DNA of 6,691 bases from the NCBI GenBank assembly GCA_003220195.1, contig QHRT01000367.1, positions 1-6,691 of the forward strand, written 5' to 3'. The notes under the pieces are model-generated. The model made no database searches and had not been told where the DNA came from. It worked only from the letters and a program-made list of their open reading frames with translations. Made by a program: the position numbers and the translations under genes. Origin of the DNA: Candidatus Rokuibacteriota bacterium (GTDB taxonomy: Bacteria; Methylomirabilota; Methylomirabilia; Rokubacteriales; CSP1-6). This document shows, piece by piece, positions 5,652 through 6,691 of this stretch; position 1 is the first letter of the stretch; each line of letters starts with the position of its first letter.

Positions 5652-6691
5652 ATGACGTCGCTCCGCACCGGGCTCCTCCTGCTTCCGTCGCGGCCCGTGG
5701 CCGAGATGGCCGCACTCGCCGCGCGTGCGGAGCAGCTGGGCTACGACGACATCTGGCTCGCCGACGAGCGCTTCTTTCGCGAGGTCTATGCGTCGCTCGC
5801 GGTGCTCGCGGGCCGGACGTCGCGCGTGCGCCTCGGGCCATGCGTGACGGATCCGTACACCCGTCATCCCGCGTTGACGGCCATGGCGATCGCGACGCTC
5901 GACGACATCAGCGGCGGGCGTGCCGTCCTCGGACTCGGCGCCGGCGTGAGTGGTTTCGCGGAGCTCGGCATCGACGGCAGGCACTCGGCCACCGCGATCC
6001 GCGACGGCATCGAACTGATCCGCCGACTCCTTGCCGGTGAGACCGTGACGGTGAAGGGCGAGCAGATCAGCTGCATCGACGGCCGGCTGGATTTCACTCC
6101 GCCGCGGTCGGGCGTCCCGATCTACGTCGCCTCCCAGCGCGCCGCCGGATGTCGCGTAGCCGGACGGCTGGCCGACGGCGCCATCATGCAGGGAGCCCTC
6201 GCGGAGCCGCTCGTGCGCTTCCTGCTCGAGACGGTGCACGGTGCCGCGCGCGCGGCAGGTCGCGATCCCGCGCAGGTCGAGCTGGTGGCACGCCTCAATG
6301 CATGCATCCACGAGGACCGAGCGGTCGCCCGCAATGCCATGCGACCGACGATCGTGCGCAGCCTGGCTGCGCAGCGGCAGGACTTCTTCACCTTCACGAT
6401 GGCGGGGCTCCGTCTTCCCGACGCGCTCGCCGAGAAGCTGCGCGCGCTGCCGTACACGCACGATCCCGAGCCTCTCCGCGCCCTGGCGCCCGCAATTCCC
6501 GACGAGTTCGTCGATGCGTGCACGCTCACAGGGCCGCCGCGACTGGTCGCGGGGGAGGTGGTCCGGCTCGCGCGGGCCGGCATCGCGCAGGTGATGATCT
6601 ATCCGGTTGCGGCGGATGGTGCGAGCACCGACGCGACAGTCGAACGCTTCCAGCGCGAGGTGATGCCGCTCGTGCGGCAGGAGCTCGCTCG
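5652..6691 (+). CDS. LLM-class flavin/F420-dependent oxidoreductase (methylene-H4MPT reductase-like), 3' truncated
   Basis: Member of the bacterial luciferase-like monooxygenase superfamily, a TIM-barrel enzyme using FMN or F420. The frame is open from ATG 5652 to the window edge (346 codons), so the stop is not seen; relatives are about 330-350 residues, so little is missing. The start follows the large-subunit stop after one base, with GGAGAG at 5641-5646. Visible family blocks are LAARAEQLGYDDIWLADE (about 22-39), GPCVTDPYTRHPALTAMAI (62-80), LDDISGGRAVLGLGAGVSGF (83-102), PIYVASQ with a following ADGAIMQG, and the C-terminal DEFVDACTLTGPP and AGIAQVMIYP. This resembles proteins annotated as 5,10-methylenetetrahydromethanopterin reductase, but such annotation is usually generic and does not show that H4MPT is the substrate. 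Whether it uses F420 or FMN cannot be read here. Its tight coupling to the hydroxylase suggests a step in the same pathway. Confidence 0.9.
   Translation, partial: MTSLRTGLLLLPSRPVAEMAALAARAEQLGYDDIWLADERFFREVYASLAVLAGRTSRVRLGPCVTDPYTRHPALTAMAIATLDDISGGRAVLGLGAGVSGFAELGIDGRHSATAIRDGIELIRRLLAGETVTVKGEQISCIDGRLDFTPPRSGVPIYVASQRAAGCRVAGRLADGAIMQGALAEPLVRFLLETVHGAARAAGRDPAQVELVARLNACIHEDRAVARNAMRPTIVRSLAAQRQDFFTFTMAGLRLPDALAEKLRALPYTHDPEPLRALAPAIPDEFVDACTLTGPPRLVAGEVVRLARAGIAQVMIYPVAADGASTDATVERFQREVMPLVRQELA

Noticed and set aside
3083..5668. An 861-codon open frame on the minus strand opposite the large and small hydroxylase subunits
   Set aside because: It mirrors well-supported plus-strand genes. 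Its Arg/Asp/Gly-rich translation has no family motif, and long antisense frames are expected in G+C-rich DNA with strong third-position bias.
5625..6461. A 278-codon minus-strand open frame opposite the LLM oxidoreductase
   Set aside because: The plus strand encodes a continuous, family-like LLM protein over the same bases; the antisense translation is low-complexity Arg-rich and unrecognisable.

Overview
The window is a dense, one-directional run of seven genes, all on the + strand. It is G+C-rich DNA (roughly two thirds by eye) with strongly G/C-biased third codon positions. Gene content and protein style resemble soil or groundwater bacteria with many branched-chain-amino-acid-type transporters and many molybdenum hydroxylases (Rokubacteria/Methylomirabilota-like, or some beta- or deltaproteobacteria). 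That placement is inference; no rRNA or marker gene is present.

Layout: (1) 2-547, the C-terminal part of a LivM-type permease, cut by the window edge. (2) 517-1296, LivG-type ATPase. (3) 1296-2018, LivF-type ATPase. (4) 2059-2853, FAD subunit of a xanthine dehydrogenase/CO dehydrogenase-family molybdenum hydroxylase, with a C-terminal frameshift; the displaced tail continues to 2873. (5) 2877-3371, the [2Fe-2S] subunit. (6) 3368-5650, the molybdopterin catalytic subunit. (7) 5652-6691, a luciferase-like (LLM) flavin/F420 oxidoreductase that runs off the right edge. Junctions are overlaps of 31, 1 and 4 nt or gaps of 40, 23 and 1 nt, so the set looks like one operon. No internal promoter or terminator is evident, there is no gene-free stretch over 40 nt, and I see no RNA gene, CRISPR array, insertion sequence or attachment site.

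How the genes may work together (inference): a LivFGHM-type importer, whose binding protein and LivH would lie upstream, takes up a small organic molecule. The three-subunit Mo/FAD/Fe-S enzyme, in medium-small-large order as in coxMSL/cutMSL operons, hydroxylates or oxidises it, and the LLM enzyme may carry out another redox step. The catalytic subunit lacks the active-site Cys motif of true CO dehydrogenase, so the substrate is more likely an aldehyde, a (hetero)aromatic or a similar carbon/nitrogen source.

The two most noteworthy observations are the frameshift, probably with a short deletion, at the C-terminus of the FAD subunit, and a perfect 26-bp palindrome inside livF. Otherwise the region is conventional metabolism; I found no defence, mobile or clearly new system.
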